Source of the DNA: an uncultured Bacilli bacterium
GTDB lineage: Bacteria; Bacillota_I; Bacilli_A; RF39; UBA660
NCBI GenBank assembly: GCA_910577505.1
Contig: CAJTLN010000001.1
Location: forward strand, 372,001-436,000
Length of the DNA: 64,000 nt
Direction of reading: 5' to 3'
The notes beneath the pieces are model-generated. The model saw only the letters and a program-made list of their open reading frames with translations, was not told where the DNA came from and searched no databases. The position numbers were made by a program, and so were the translations under genes. Of this stretch, positions 35,214-42,940 are shown one piece after another. Numbering within the stretch: position 1 is the first letter of the stretch; every line of letters begins with the position of its first letter.

Positions 35214-35864
35214 TTAAGAATTTCTAATTTCATAATCAAGAACATTGCAATTACTATCTAATAAAAATTTTCCTTCAAAGAATTCGTCTTTAAATAAATT
35301 AGAAGTAAATATTTTATTTTGACCAAACTGTTCTAAATTAGCTAAATCTTTTATATCTATCCATTCTAATTTGCTTTCGTCAGATTCTTTTATTTTTCCT
35401 TCGTATTCATAAGCAACATAGATAAATATAATACCTTCATATGAATCTTTCCAATAAGAAATTCCTTGTAATTTAGGCTTTATAAGTTTTAATCCAGTTT
35501 CTTCATAATATTCTCTAATAATACAATCTAAAGGAGATTCACCAGCTTCAAATTTACCACCAGGAGGAGCGTATACATGTCCCCATTTATTGTTAAACTT
35601 TATCATTAATACTTTATCATCTCTTTTTAAATAACAAGCAGTAGCATTAAGATGACTTATTCTATGCTTTTTAATTTTTAGATTAAAAGTGTCATTTATA
35701 GTTTCAATTTTCTTAACATCACATATATATTCTTCTTTTGTTGTTTCATTTATAAACTTTATTGTATCATCTATCCTTATTTGTTTATTACTAGTTATAT
35801 ATTCACTTTTTCCATCTTTTATATCTTTAAAATTACTAGTATTTATTTTTATAATATGTTCCAT
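35214..35864 (-). CDS. Nudix hydrolase with N-terminal PUA/ASCH-like extension
   Basis: 216 residues. The complete Nudix box is at about 101-123 (GGKFEAGESP... REYYEETGL), preceded by 'HVYAPPGG'. It hydrolyses a nucleoside diphosphate-linked compound. The first ~65 residues ('INTSNFKDIKDGKSEYIT...IRIDDTIKF') are not part of the Nudix fold and look like the start of an ASCH/PUA-type RNA-binding module. It leads a four-gene minus-strand run with two hydrolases and the YbaK-like editor. Confidence 0.85.
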   Translation of the reverse strand: MEHIIKINTSNFKDIKDGKSEYITSNKQIRIDDTIKFINETTKEEYICDVKKIETINDTFNLKIKKHRISHLNATACYLKRDDKVLMIKFNNKWGHVYAPPGGKFEAGESPLDCIIREYYEETGLKLIKPKLQGISYWKDSYEGIIFIYVAYEYEGKIKESDESKLEWIDIKDLANLEQFGQNKIFTSNLFKDEFFEGKFLLDSNCNVLDYEIRNS

Positions 35865-35959
35865 ATATATCCCTCAATTAATTAGTTTTTATTATACTAT
35901 ATTAAACTTTAAATGACTACATAGGTATGTTAAAATAAATTCAAGAAATGAGTGTTTAT

Positions 35960-36610
35960 ATGAATAAAAAGTATTTAATTGTAACAATAGTATGTATATT
36001 ATTTTCTATAATATCAGGTTTATATGCTAATGATTTGTTAATTGGCGGAACAACTTTAGCAACAGCATTATTATGTGCCTATTTTTCTAGTGAAGGAAAG
36101 AGAAGTAGTTATATTTTAGGATTAATAAATTATTTACTAATAGGATATACTTCATTTAAGAACCATTTATATGGTTTATTCTTCTTTGGTGTTATAGTGT
36201 GCCCAATATTTCAAATTCAAGGATATATTAGTTGGAGTAAAAATCTAGATGAAAATAATAATGTTAAGGTAAGAGAATTTACCTTAAAGAATTCAATTAT
36301 AATAACATTATCTTGTATTGTTGGAAGTTTTATTTTAAGTTATTTATTGACACTTATTCCAGGCCAAAGAATAGCTCTAATGGATGCTTCATCTAATATA
36401 ATAAATTTATGTGGAGTTATATTAATGATTCTTCGTTTTAAAGAATCGTGGTGGATCTGGTTAGTCAATAATATAATTGATTTAGGTATATGGATTATTA
36501 CATTTGTTGAAAGAGGTGAAGGATCATTCATGATGCTTCTAGTATCTATTGGATACTTACTTATAAACATATATGGTATTATTAAGTGGTCAATTAATGC
36601 TAAAAAATAA
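35960..36610 (+). CDS. pnuC: PnuC-family nicotinamide riboside/mononucleoside transporter
   Basis: 216 residues with seven predicted helices. 'GKRSSYILGLINYLLIGY' and the C-terminal 'WWIWLVNNIIDLGIWI' plus 'YLLINIYGIIKW' match PnuC. It takes up a vitamin precursor such as nicotinamide riboside by facilitated diffusion. ATG at 35960 is chosen over 35948 because GAGTGTTTAT precedes it, as at 13337. No riboswitch was seen in the 95-base gap upstream. Confidence 0.85.
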   Translation: MNKKYLIVTIVCILFSIISGLYANDLLIGGTTLATALLCAYFSSEGKRSSYILGLINYLLIGYTSFKNHLYGLFFFGVIVCPIFQIQGYISWSKNLDENNNVKVREFTLKNSIIITLSCIVGSFILSYLLTLIPGQRIALMDASSNIINLCGVILMILRFKESWWIWLVNNIIDLGIWIITFVERGEGSFMMLLVSIGYLLINIYGIIKWSINAKK

Positions 36611-36613
36611 AAT

Positions 36614-36642
36614 AAAAAAGAACAATTTTAGTTCTTTTTTTT
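36614..36642. terminator. Intrinsic terminator after pnuC
   Basis: AAAAAAGAAC (36614-36623) and GTTCTTTTTT (36631-36640) with a 7-base loop; works on both strands. Confidence 0.8.
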
Positions 36643-36670
36643 GTTTATAAATATTAAGTTGTAAACAGTT

Positions 36671-37321
36671 TTAATTAACTTTTTTTAACTTTTTTTCTTC
36701 CATTGTTTTAATCATTTCACCTATATTACCTTCTATAGGTATTAAGTCTATTCTTTTAGCACCCATGCTTTCCCACCATCCAATCGGATGATTTTTATTA
36801 TCCATATCATAAGTAAGTCCCTCAAAATTAGTAACTCCACATCTCTTAGCCTCATAAAGCATTGCATAAACTAGTTCTGTACCAACACCAAACTTTTGAT
36901 AAGTAGGTAAGACAAATACTTCTGTATTGCATAATTTAGTTCCGCCATTATATGGTTGGGCATTGCCAGCAGAAAATCCTATAGGAAATTCATGACCATC
37001 TTCATCTCTAGCCCAAGCGGCAATAAATAAACGACCTGTTAAACTACTAATCATATTAGTTGCATACTTTTCTGTCCAATCTTCGCCTAAAGTTTTTTCA
37101 TAATATAATGCATATTCTTTAGCTAAAGCATTAGGAACTTTATAGTTATGTCTTCTTCTTCGAACATCCAAAGGAGAAGTACCACGCCTAGTAAAAGTAC
37201 TAAATAAAATAGGTAATAATTCAACAGTTGTCCCATTATCTAAAGTAACAGTTCTTAATTTACCACAAGTTTCTATTGGTTCACCTTTAAAACTTTTTTA
37301 TTCAAATCCAATTTCAAACAT
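36671..37321 (-). pseudogene. GNAT acetyltransferase gene interrupted by an in-frame stop
   Basis: The best start is the ATG at 37321, preceded by an AGGGGGA ribosome binding site. The reading frame from there runs 'MFEIGFE', then TAA at 37300-37298, then continues without another stop for 208 codons to 36671. The downstream part has the GNAT acetyl-CoA motif 'TYQKFGVGTELVYAMLYEAKRCG' and 'WWESMGAKR'. A single base change would restore the 216-residue protein. The remaining open part has only TTG-like starts with no ribosome binding site near 37171, so it is probably inactive. Confidence 0.65.
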
Positions 37322-37415
37322 TCTAAATCCCCCTAAATAACGTTATTATTTTAACATATAAAATGAAAAACAAATAATTTAACTAAAATAAAATGAGTTT
37401 TATTAACTCATTTTA

Positions 37416-38600
37416 TTAATTATTATCTTTTTTTAAAATAGTTTTTGCTAACTTTCTAATTTCTTCAACTTCTTCTTGAGCCTCGTTAATAGCTTCTACA
37501 GGTTTAAAGTTTTGTTCTATACTATCCAATGAAATGTTTTTGCATTCAAAATTCATTTTTTGATCTTTATTTTCTGAAACTGTATATTGTGCATTTGAAT
37601 GTCTCCAAGGACCAAAGTCAGTAACGTCAATAACTTTGCCATCTTTTTCTATCCAGAATCTAGTCATCTCACCATCTCTAAAATTAGCTATTTGAGTTTC
37701 TTTAAATTTTCCATTCTCTTGTTTTTTAGAAATAACAATATTAATATATTTTAATTCACTTGGATCTACTTTTAAAGCAGCAGCAACAATTCTACAAGCT
37801 TCATCTACATTAATTGGAAATGTTAATTCATTAAGTTTTATTTCTACAAGTTCTTCATCTATATAAATATTATTTGTAGTATCACTAAGAGGCTTAGGAT
37901 ATCCTATTTCTATATCTAGTTTATTATCATTATCAGTAAAATGACCATAATAAGTAAATTCTGAAATATACCTATTGAATTGCAAGTTATTTTCTCCTAA
38001 ATTATTAGAATATGAAGAAAGCTCAATTCTTTCATCTCTATCTTCATATGGATAATGATATTCGTATCTTCTATGACCTTTTTCTCCACTCATACGAATT
38101 TCTGGTAAATCATCCATATTTCCATAACTAAGTCCTATTTTAACTATTTCACCAGTCGACTGTAGTGTGCAATCAAATGTAAGATCTTCCTCATTAAAAT
38201 TTTCTAATTTACAAGTATCGTTCTCATTTATTTCTGTCATCGCAAGTAAACTAGCAAATCTAATAATTGCTGCTTTTAAATCTATTGAATTTATAGTTGC
38301 CTTATCAAGAAAGGGACTATTCTCTATAAGTTCACTAGCCCTTAAATGTGTAATAATGGAAAAAGAGCTTGTTCCACTTTTTTTAGCATTACTTAAAATT
38401 TCTAACCATTGTGCAATAGCAACTTGCAATGTTAAATTCTCAATAATAAGTTTTGGGCTAGTAGGAACATCCTTAACTGGTGCGATAATTATTGGTAGAT
38501 TTATTTTACCATCTTTATTATTTTTATTACTAGACATACCAATAATACTCATTGCCTTATTTTTAATTTCTAACATATCTTTCCAAGTATATTTTCTCAT
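37416..38600 (-). CDS. Hypothetical protein, 394 residues
   Basis: Not recognised. It is cytoplasmic, with a mostly helical first 130 residues ('LTLQVAIAQWLEIL', 'DLKAAIIRFASLLAMTEI') and a beta-rich middle with many charged and aromatic residues ('MSGEKGHRRYEYHYPYEDRDERIELSSY'). The end is a Glu-rich helix. An AGGAGG site precedes the ATG, so it is a real gene. No neighbour suggests a role; it is divergent from the HAD gene. Confidence 0.75.
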   Translation of the reverse strand: MRKYTWKDMLEIKNKAMSIIGMSSNKNNKDGKINLPIIIAPVKDVPTSPKLIIENLTLQVAIAQWLEILSNAKKSGTSSFSIITHLRASELIENSPFLDKATINSIDLKAAIIRFASLLAMTEINENDTCKLENFNEEDLTFDCTLQSTGEIVKIGLSYGNMDDLPEIRMSGEKGHRRYEYHYPYEDRDERIELSSYSNNLGENNLQFNRYISEFTYYGHFTDNDNKLDIEIGYPKPLSDTTNNIYIDEELVEIKLNELTFPINVDEACRIVAAALKVDPSELKYINIVISKKQENGKFKETQIANFRDGEMTRFWIEKDGKVIDVTDFGPWRHSNAQYTVSENKDQKMNFECKNISLDSIEQNFKPVEAINEAQEEVEEIRKLAKTILKKDNN

Positions 38601-38693
38601 ATTAAACCTCCTATAAATGACTTTACTTTAACACATTATTTATTTAATTACAATGATATAACTAATGATATAATAACATTGAGGCGAAAAATT

Positions 38694-39374
38694 ATGAATA
38701 TAAAAAATATTATCTTTGATATTGGAGGAGTTCTGGCTGATTGCAAGACAGGTAATTGGTTTATCACAAATAATTTTTTTAATATACTTGATGAAACTTT
38801 AATTGATAAAGAATTATTAAGAGAATCATTAAAAAAATATTTATATCTTCAAACACAAGAACCTAAAACAGAAGAGGAAGAACATGCAATGTTCTCTAAT
38901 TATTATTATAAAGTTTTAGCAGATTTAAATTATCCTAATCTTAAAAAAGAACTTGTTGATAAAATAGCAGATGACTGCGTATATAATGATGAAAAATTTA
39001 TTTTTTATGAAGATGTAAAATCAAATTTAGAAAAACTGTCTAAATCATATAATCTATATATAATTTCTAATGGCTGGCCATCATCATTAAGAGTATTAAA
39101 AAATAAAGGTATATATAATTATTTTAAAAAAGTATATATATCATCTATGTATACAACTTCTAAAGAAGAGGAATTATTCGACATATTTCTAAATAATCAA
39201 TTAGAAGTTAATCCAGAAGAATCTCTATATATAGATGATCGAAGACATATAATAGAAAAAGCTAAAGAATATAATTTTAAGTTATTATTAATGGATAGAA
39301 ATAATAAGTATCAAGATTATAATATTCCAATAATTAAAGATATGAATGATATTATGAAATTATTAGAAAAATAG
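38694..39374 (+). CDS. HAD-superfamily hydrolase (HAD-IA type)
   Basis: 226 residues from the ATG at 38694 (GAGGCGAAAAATT before it); the TTG at 38679 is rejected. Motif I is 'IIFDIGGVLADC', where the usual second Asp is Gly, as in some HAD-IA members. Motif II is 'LYIISNGW', the Lys is in 'RVLKNKGIYNYF', and motif IV is 'SLYIDDRRH'. Likely a small-molecule phosphatase. It lies 30 bases before the deoxyinosine glycosylase gene and may be co-transcribed. Confidence 0.85.
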   Translation: MNIKNIIFDIGGVLADCKTGNWFITNNFFNILDETLIDKELLRESLKKYLYLQTQEPKTEEEEHAMFSNYYYKVLADLNYPNLKKELVDKIADDCVYNDEKFIFYEDVKSNLEKLSKSYNLYIISNGWPSSLRVLKNKGIYNYFKKVYISSMYTTSKEEELFDIFLNNQLEVNPEESLYIDDRRHIIEKAKEYNFKLLLMDRNNKYQDYNIPIIKDMNDIMKLLEK

Positions 39375-39404
39375 CAAATACTAATTATAGAAAGAGGGAT
39401 ATTT

Positions 39405-39896
39405 ATGAAAGTTATTCATCCATTAAGTCCTATCTATAATGAAAACTCTAAAGTATTAATTTTAGGGACAATGCCTTCTGTTAAATCAAGAGAAGAAAAC
39501 TTTTACTATGCACATCCTAAAAATAAATTCTGGAGTACTCTAAGTAAGGTTTATAATGAAAAAATAGGGGAGTCTAAAGAAGAAAAGATAAACTTTCTTT
39601 TAAAACATAACATTGCATTATTTGATGTTTTAAAAAGTTGTGATATATTATCATCTAGCGATAGTTCAATCAAAAATCCTATTCCAAATGATTTTACCGA
39701 AATTATAAATAACTCTAAAATAGAAGTAATATTTACAACAGGGCAAAAAGCTTATAACTTATATCAAAAACTTTGCTTTCCTAAAACAAATATTGAAGCA
39801 ATATGTTTACCAAGTCCATCACCAGCAAACTGTCCTAAAGGAATAGAAGAAAAACTATATAATGAATATAGTAAGATAAAAAACTATATTAAGTAA
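39405..39896 (+). CDS. DNA-deoxyinosine (hypoxanthine) glycosylase, UDG superfamily family 6
   Basis: 163 residues, the normal length. 'ILGTMPSVKSREENFYYAHPKNKFW' contains the family signature with the catalytic-region 'GTMPSVKSREENFYY'. 'LFDVLKSCDI' and the HPS-like 'LPSPSPANC' follow. It removes hypoxanthine from deaminated adenine in DNA. It sits after a HAD gene and before a repeat of its own 3' end at 40298-40371. It adds to the repair genes in this window. Confidence 0.88.
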   Translation: MKVIHPLSPIYNENSKVLILGTMPSVKSREENFYYAHPKNKFWSTLSKVYNEKIGESKEEKINFLLKHNIALFDVLKSCDILSSSDSSIKNPIPNDFTEIINNSKIEVIFTTGQKAYNLYQKLCFPKTNIEAICLPSPSPANCPKGIEEKLYNEYSKIKNYIK

Positions 39897-39938
39897 TATA
39901 TCTTTGATATAATTATAAAAGATAGTGAGATGGTTGAT

Positions 39939-40274
39939 ATGGATTATTTTTACAAGTTTCTTTTTGTTACATGGATAGTTTTTCCATTAATTAATATTTT
40001 ATTTGAAAAAGAAAAGCATAAAATTCAAAAAATAAAATTTATCCTCATATTACCGAGCGTTATAATATTTGCGACAAGTTTTTTAAGATTTTTTTAAATT
40101 TTGATTTGTTTTTTGGTTTAGTAAAATTTGATTACCTATTAAATGGAATTATTTGGGGATTTTATATTTGGACTTTATAGCACTTCTACATTTTTTTGCA
40201 ATCGTAAAGTAGCAAGTATAATTATAGGAATTTTATCTATACTGGGAATAATTATATTTTTTTATTTATTATAA
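39939..40274 (+). pseudogene. Frameshifted small integral membrane protein gene
   Basis: The ATG at 39939 opens a 52-codon frame ending inside a T7 run (40089-40095). A one-base shift there continues 'LNFDLFFGLVKFDYLLNGIIWGFYIWTL', and another shift near 40179 continues to 'STSTFFCNRKVASIIIGIL' and stops at 40274. Joined, the product would be about 112 residues with three or four hydrophobic segments. No family recognised. Two shifts suggest decay. The first could also be slippage at a homopolymer. Confidence 0.5.
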
Positions 40275-40297
40275 TAAGTAATTAATTATTTCAAACT

Positions 40298-40371
40298 CAT
40301 CACCAGCAAATTGTCCTAAAAAATAGAAGAAAAACTATATAATGAATATAGCAAAATAAAAAATATAGATA
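40298..40371 (+). repeat. Duplicated 3' end of the deoxyinosine glycosylase gene
   Basis: About 74 bases closely match 39817-39891 (shared CATCACCAGCAAA, then AGAAGAAAAACTATATAATG), with a few substitutions and a one-base deletion that breaks the frame. It is a non-coding relic of a duplication that flanks the membrane pseudogene. Confidence 0.75.
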
Positions 40372-40386
40372 AAAAGGAGTATAACT

Positions 40387-40887
40387 ATGAATGCTTTAAA
40401 AAATAATATAGAAATTTTTATTAATATATTAGAGAAAGCTAAAGATAAAGATTATCCAATAATATTAAGTGGAAGCACTTCTCTTGCTTTACAGGGAGTA
40501 GATATAGAGGTACATGATATAGATATTGTAACAGACAAAAAAGGAGCTTTGGCATTAGATAATCTACTTAAAGATTTTAGTCAAATAGAAATGAAATATT
40601 CTAGTACTGATAAATATCAATCATACTTTGGAAGCTATAATATAGATAATACAAAAGTTGAAGTAATGGGGGAATTTCAATATAAATTAAAAAATGGCAA
40701 ATGGTCTATTCCCAATCATTTACATGATATTTATTATATAGACTATAATGGAATAAAAATTCCTGTACTTAGTTTAAGTCAAGAATTAATTGAATATCAA
40801 AATAGTAATAAAACAAATACTATAAATAAAATTCAAGAAAGATTATGTAAAAAAAATAAAGAGTACAACAATTTTGTACTCTTTTAA
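40387..40887 (+). CDS. Nucleotidyltransferase-fold protein
   Basis: 166 residues. 'YPIILSGSTSLALQGVDIEVHDIDIVTD' has the GS-x(n)-DxD layout of polymerase-beta-type nucleotidyltransferases (minimal NTase/AbiEii-like), with catalytic Asp residues in HDIDIVTD. The rest is a short alpha/beta region. No HEPN or other antitoxin partner lies next to it, so a toxin-antitoxin role is not supported. AAAAGGAG lies before the ATG. The tail overlaps a terminator. Confidence 0.75.
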   Translation: MNALKNNIEIFINILEKAKDKDYPIILSGSTSLALQGVDIEVHDIDIVTDKKGALALDNLLKDFSQIEMKYSSTDKYQSYFGSYNIDNTKVEVMGEFQYKLKNGKWSIPNHLHDIYYIDYNGIKIPVLSLSQELIEYQNSNKTNTINKIQERLCKKNKEYNNFVLF

Positions 40888-40890
40888 TAT
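40858..40890. terminator. Terminator overlapping the end of the nucleotidyltransferase gene
   Basis: Perfect 11-bp stem (40858-40868 with 40874-40884), 5-base loop. T-rich arms on both sides make it bidirectional; it also ends csp. Confidence 0.8.
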
Positions 40891-40893
40891 TCA

Positions 40894-41109
40894 TTATTTA
40901 ATTACTATAACATTTATTGCTCTTAATTTTGAATTATCTTTAGGATCAATCTCAGTATCAAATGATACTTTTTGACCAACTTCTAAAGTTTTATAGCCTT
41001 CAGTATTAATAGCAGAAAAATGTACAAATATATCTTTACCAGTTTTATCATCAGTAATGAATCCAAAACCTTTATCATTTTTGAATAATTTAACTATTCC
41101 TGTGTTCAT
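40894..41109 (-). CDS. Cold-shock domain protein
   Basis: 71 residues, a complete single CSD. RNP1 is 'KGFGFI' and RNP2 is 'DIFVHF'. It binds single-stranded RNA and DNA and acts as an RNA chaperone. AGGAGG precedes the ATG. The 118 bases upstream to the next gene could form a cold-shock leader, but no conserved structure was verified. Confidence 0.95.
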   Translation of the reverse strand: MNTGIVKLFKNDKGFGFITDDKTGKDIFVHFSAINTEGYKTLEVGQKVSFDTEIDPKDNSKLRAINVIVIK

Positions 41110-41227
41110 GTCCTATCCTCCTTACATAATATTCAAGTGAGACAATTATTATATAAAGAAAATAAAATAACATCTAATTTGAAATACACATTTACAATAA
41201 CACTTTTATTTATTAATGTAAATAGAA

Positions 41228-42085
41228 TTATCTTGTTTTTTTAAAATATGGTCCAGCATTACTTTGTCTAATTTCATTTATTTCTTCTAGTTTTCTTTTT
41301 AATTCACTTTCTAAGGCATTAAGTTCATCTTCATTTAAACTATCTAAATCTCTATTTATTAGATTACTTTTATCTGATTCAACAATATTAAATCCCCATT
41401 TATATATTTCTGGAATTAACTCTTTGCTATTAAGATGCATACAATATACCTTACTACTTAATCCTATTGGAATTGTTTTACGTAATTCTTCCAATGATAA
41501 GTGTACTGGGCTTTTATTTAAACTAGTATCAATATACATTTTGTCTATTGTATCAGGAAAATTACTTGCTAAAAAATCTTTTATAACTCTTGTATCAGCA
41601 ATATCTCCAGTATAAAGTATATTGCCTTCATTAGTTTCTATAATTAATGAAGCCGATTTAAGTGGAGTATCTCCATGATTGCTTTCTACATATCTTATAC
41701 GATTAAACATAGACGATATATCATTTAGCATTCTTGTATTTACAATATCATAAGTTCCTTGAACTATTCCAAAAGAATTTAAAATTGCAAGTATATCATT
41801 GGCATATTTCATATCAGCACCAAATACCACTTTTAATTTTTTACCACAAATCCAATATAAATATTGCTGTAAAGTTCCAATACTACCTATATGGTCTGAA
41901 TGTGTATGAGTAATGAATAAATAATAATTTTTATCTTGATTTAACTTACCCATTCTAATAAGTTTATCAGTAACATCTTCTCCGCAATCAATTAAAAAGA
42001 AATTTTCTTCATCTTCAAAATAAGCTGCTGTATTACCTTCACTAGGGTTTAACATAGCACCTCTACCAGTAAATTTAAGTTCCAT
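41228..42085 (-). CDS. Metallo-beta-lactamase-fold hydrolase (RNase Z-like)
   Basis: 285 residues. 'LFITHTHSDHIGSIG' is the HxHxDH metal site; 'VESNHGDTPLKSASLII' holds a third His and 'ILYTGDIAD' the bridging Asp. The final His is in 'VYCMHLNS'. The layout without a beta-CASP insert fits the RNase Z/arylsulfatase/cAMP-phosphodiesterase-type branch. A C-terminal helical tail of ~50 residues is extra. Substrate unknown. It is divergent from the DUF2975 operon across the palindrome at 42161-42191. Confidence 0.85.
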   Translation of the reverse strand: MELKFTGRGAMLNPSEGNTAAYFEDEENFFLIDCGEDVTDKLIRMGKLNQDKNYYLFITHTHSDHIGSIGTLQQYLYWICGKKLKVVFGADMKYANDILAILNSFGIVQGTYDIVNTRMLNDISSMFNRIRYVESNHGDTPLKSASLIIETNEGNILYTGDIADTRVIKDFLASNFPDTIDKMYIDTSLNKSPVHLSLEELRKTIPIGLSSKVYCMHLNSKELIPEIYKWGFNIVESDKSNLINRDLDSLNEDELNALESELKRKLEEINEIRQSNAGPYFKKTR

Positions 42086-42160
42086 AAAACTCTCTCCTCT
42101 AATAAAAAATTATTATACAATAAAATCTTTATCTTTGATACATTCATTTTACATAAATTT

Positions 42161-42191
42161 TATTTATTTATCGAAAAACGATAAATAAATA
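42161..42191. promoter_or_regulatory. Perfect 13-bp inverted repeat, probable operator
   Basis: Two 13-bp arms (42161-42173 and 42179-42191, ending and starting ...ATCG / CGAT...) around five As. It overlaps the region just upstream of a TATAAT at 42198-42203 that would transcribe the DUF2975-XRE-DUF4173 operon, and lies between two divergent genes. Confidence 0.65.
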
Positions 42192-42239
42192 TTGATTTAT
42201 AATATTTGTGTGTTAATATATAACCAAGGAGTGATTAAG

Positions 42240-42707
42240 ATGAAAGTTATAGGAAAAAACGGAGTAGGAAGTATTTTAAAAATTATTTTACAATTTAGCA
42301 TGGTATTAGGAATAGTTTTTTTAATAAGTTTATATTGGGTAGTAAAAAATGTTAATTTAGATTTTAATTGGTTTATTGCTTGCATTTATCCATGTGGCAT
42401 AAGTTTTCTAATCTTAGTATATCAATTTATAGGATTATTTAATTCTCTTAAGGAATGTACTCCTTTCTGTAAAGAAAATCCTAAAAGAATGAATATTGGG
42501 ATGATAGCATCTCTTATTACTTGTATCTTTATTATCATAGCATTATTATTAACTATTTTTGTCTATGATATTTATACCTTAGAATTAAAGGTAGCTTTAA
42601 CATTTATTGCCATTTTATTCTTTGGTGTTTCAATAGCATTATATATTTTAAAAGAATTGTTTATAGAAGCTATTAATTACAAAGAAGAAAATGAGTTAAC
42701 AATATAG
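42240..42707 (+). CDS. DUF2975 membrane protein
   Basis: 155 residues from the ATG at 42240 (CAAGGAGTGAT before it). Four membrane helices, with 'LKIILQFSMVLGIVFLI' first and a cytoplasmic 'ECTPFCKENPKRMNIGMIAS' loop, which is the DUF2975 hallmark (a T-P-F-xx-E-N loop). DUF2975 proteins are commonly paired with a small YozG-type XRE regulator, as here, where the regulator starts 11 bases later. Role unknown, possibly modulating the regulator at the membrane. Confidence 0.85.
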   Translation: MKVIGKNGVGSILKIILQFSMVLGIVFLISLYWVVKNVNLDFNWFIACIYPCGISFLILVYQFIGLFNSLKECTPFCKENPKRMNIGMIASLITCIFIIIALLLTIFVYDIYTLELKVALTFIAILFFGVSIALYILKELFIEAINYKEENELTI

Positions 42708-42718
42708 GAGGTTTTATT

Positions 42719-42940
42719 ATGTCAATAATTGTAATTTTAGATGTTATGATGGCTAAAAGAAAAATATCATCTCAAGATTTAGCTGAAAAGCTGGGCATAA
42801 CTCAAGCAAATTTATCTATTTTAAAAACAAATAAAGGTAAAGCAATACGTTTTAGTACTCTTAACAAATTATGTGAGATTCTAGATTGTACGCCTGGTGA
42901 TATTCTAGAATATAAAAAGGATAGTGTTAACTATGAGTAG
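42719..42940 (+). CDS. XRE-family regulator (YozG-like)
   Basis: 73 residues, a single helix-turn-helix: 'KRKISSQDLAEKLGITQANLSIL' with 'FSTLNKLCEILDCTPGDILEY'. It is the partner regulator of DUF2975 proteins. AGGAGG precedes the ATG. It probably binds the 42161-42191 palindrome and controls the operon (inference). It overlaps the DUF4173 gene by 8 bases. Confidence 0.88.
   Translation: MSIIVILDVMMAKRKISSQDLAEKLGITQANLSILKTNKGKAIRFSTLNKLCEILDCTPGDILEYKKDSVNYE

Noticed and set aside
40387..40887. Nucleotidyltransferase toxin-antitoxin pair
   Set aside because: No HEPN or other partner gene adjoins it; the neighbours are a duplication relic and a cold-shock gene.
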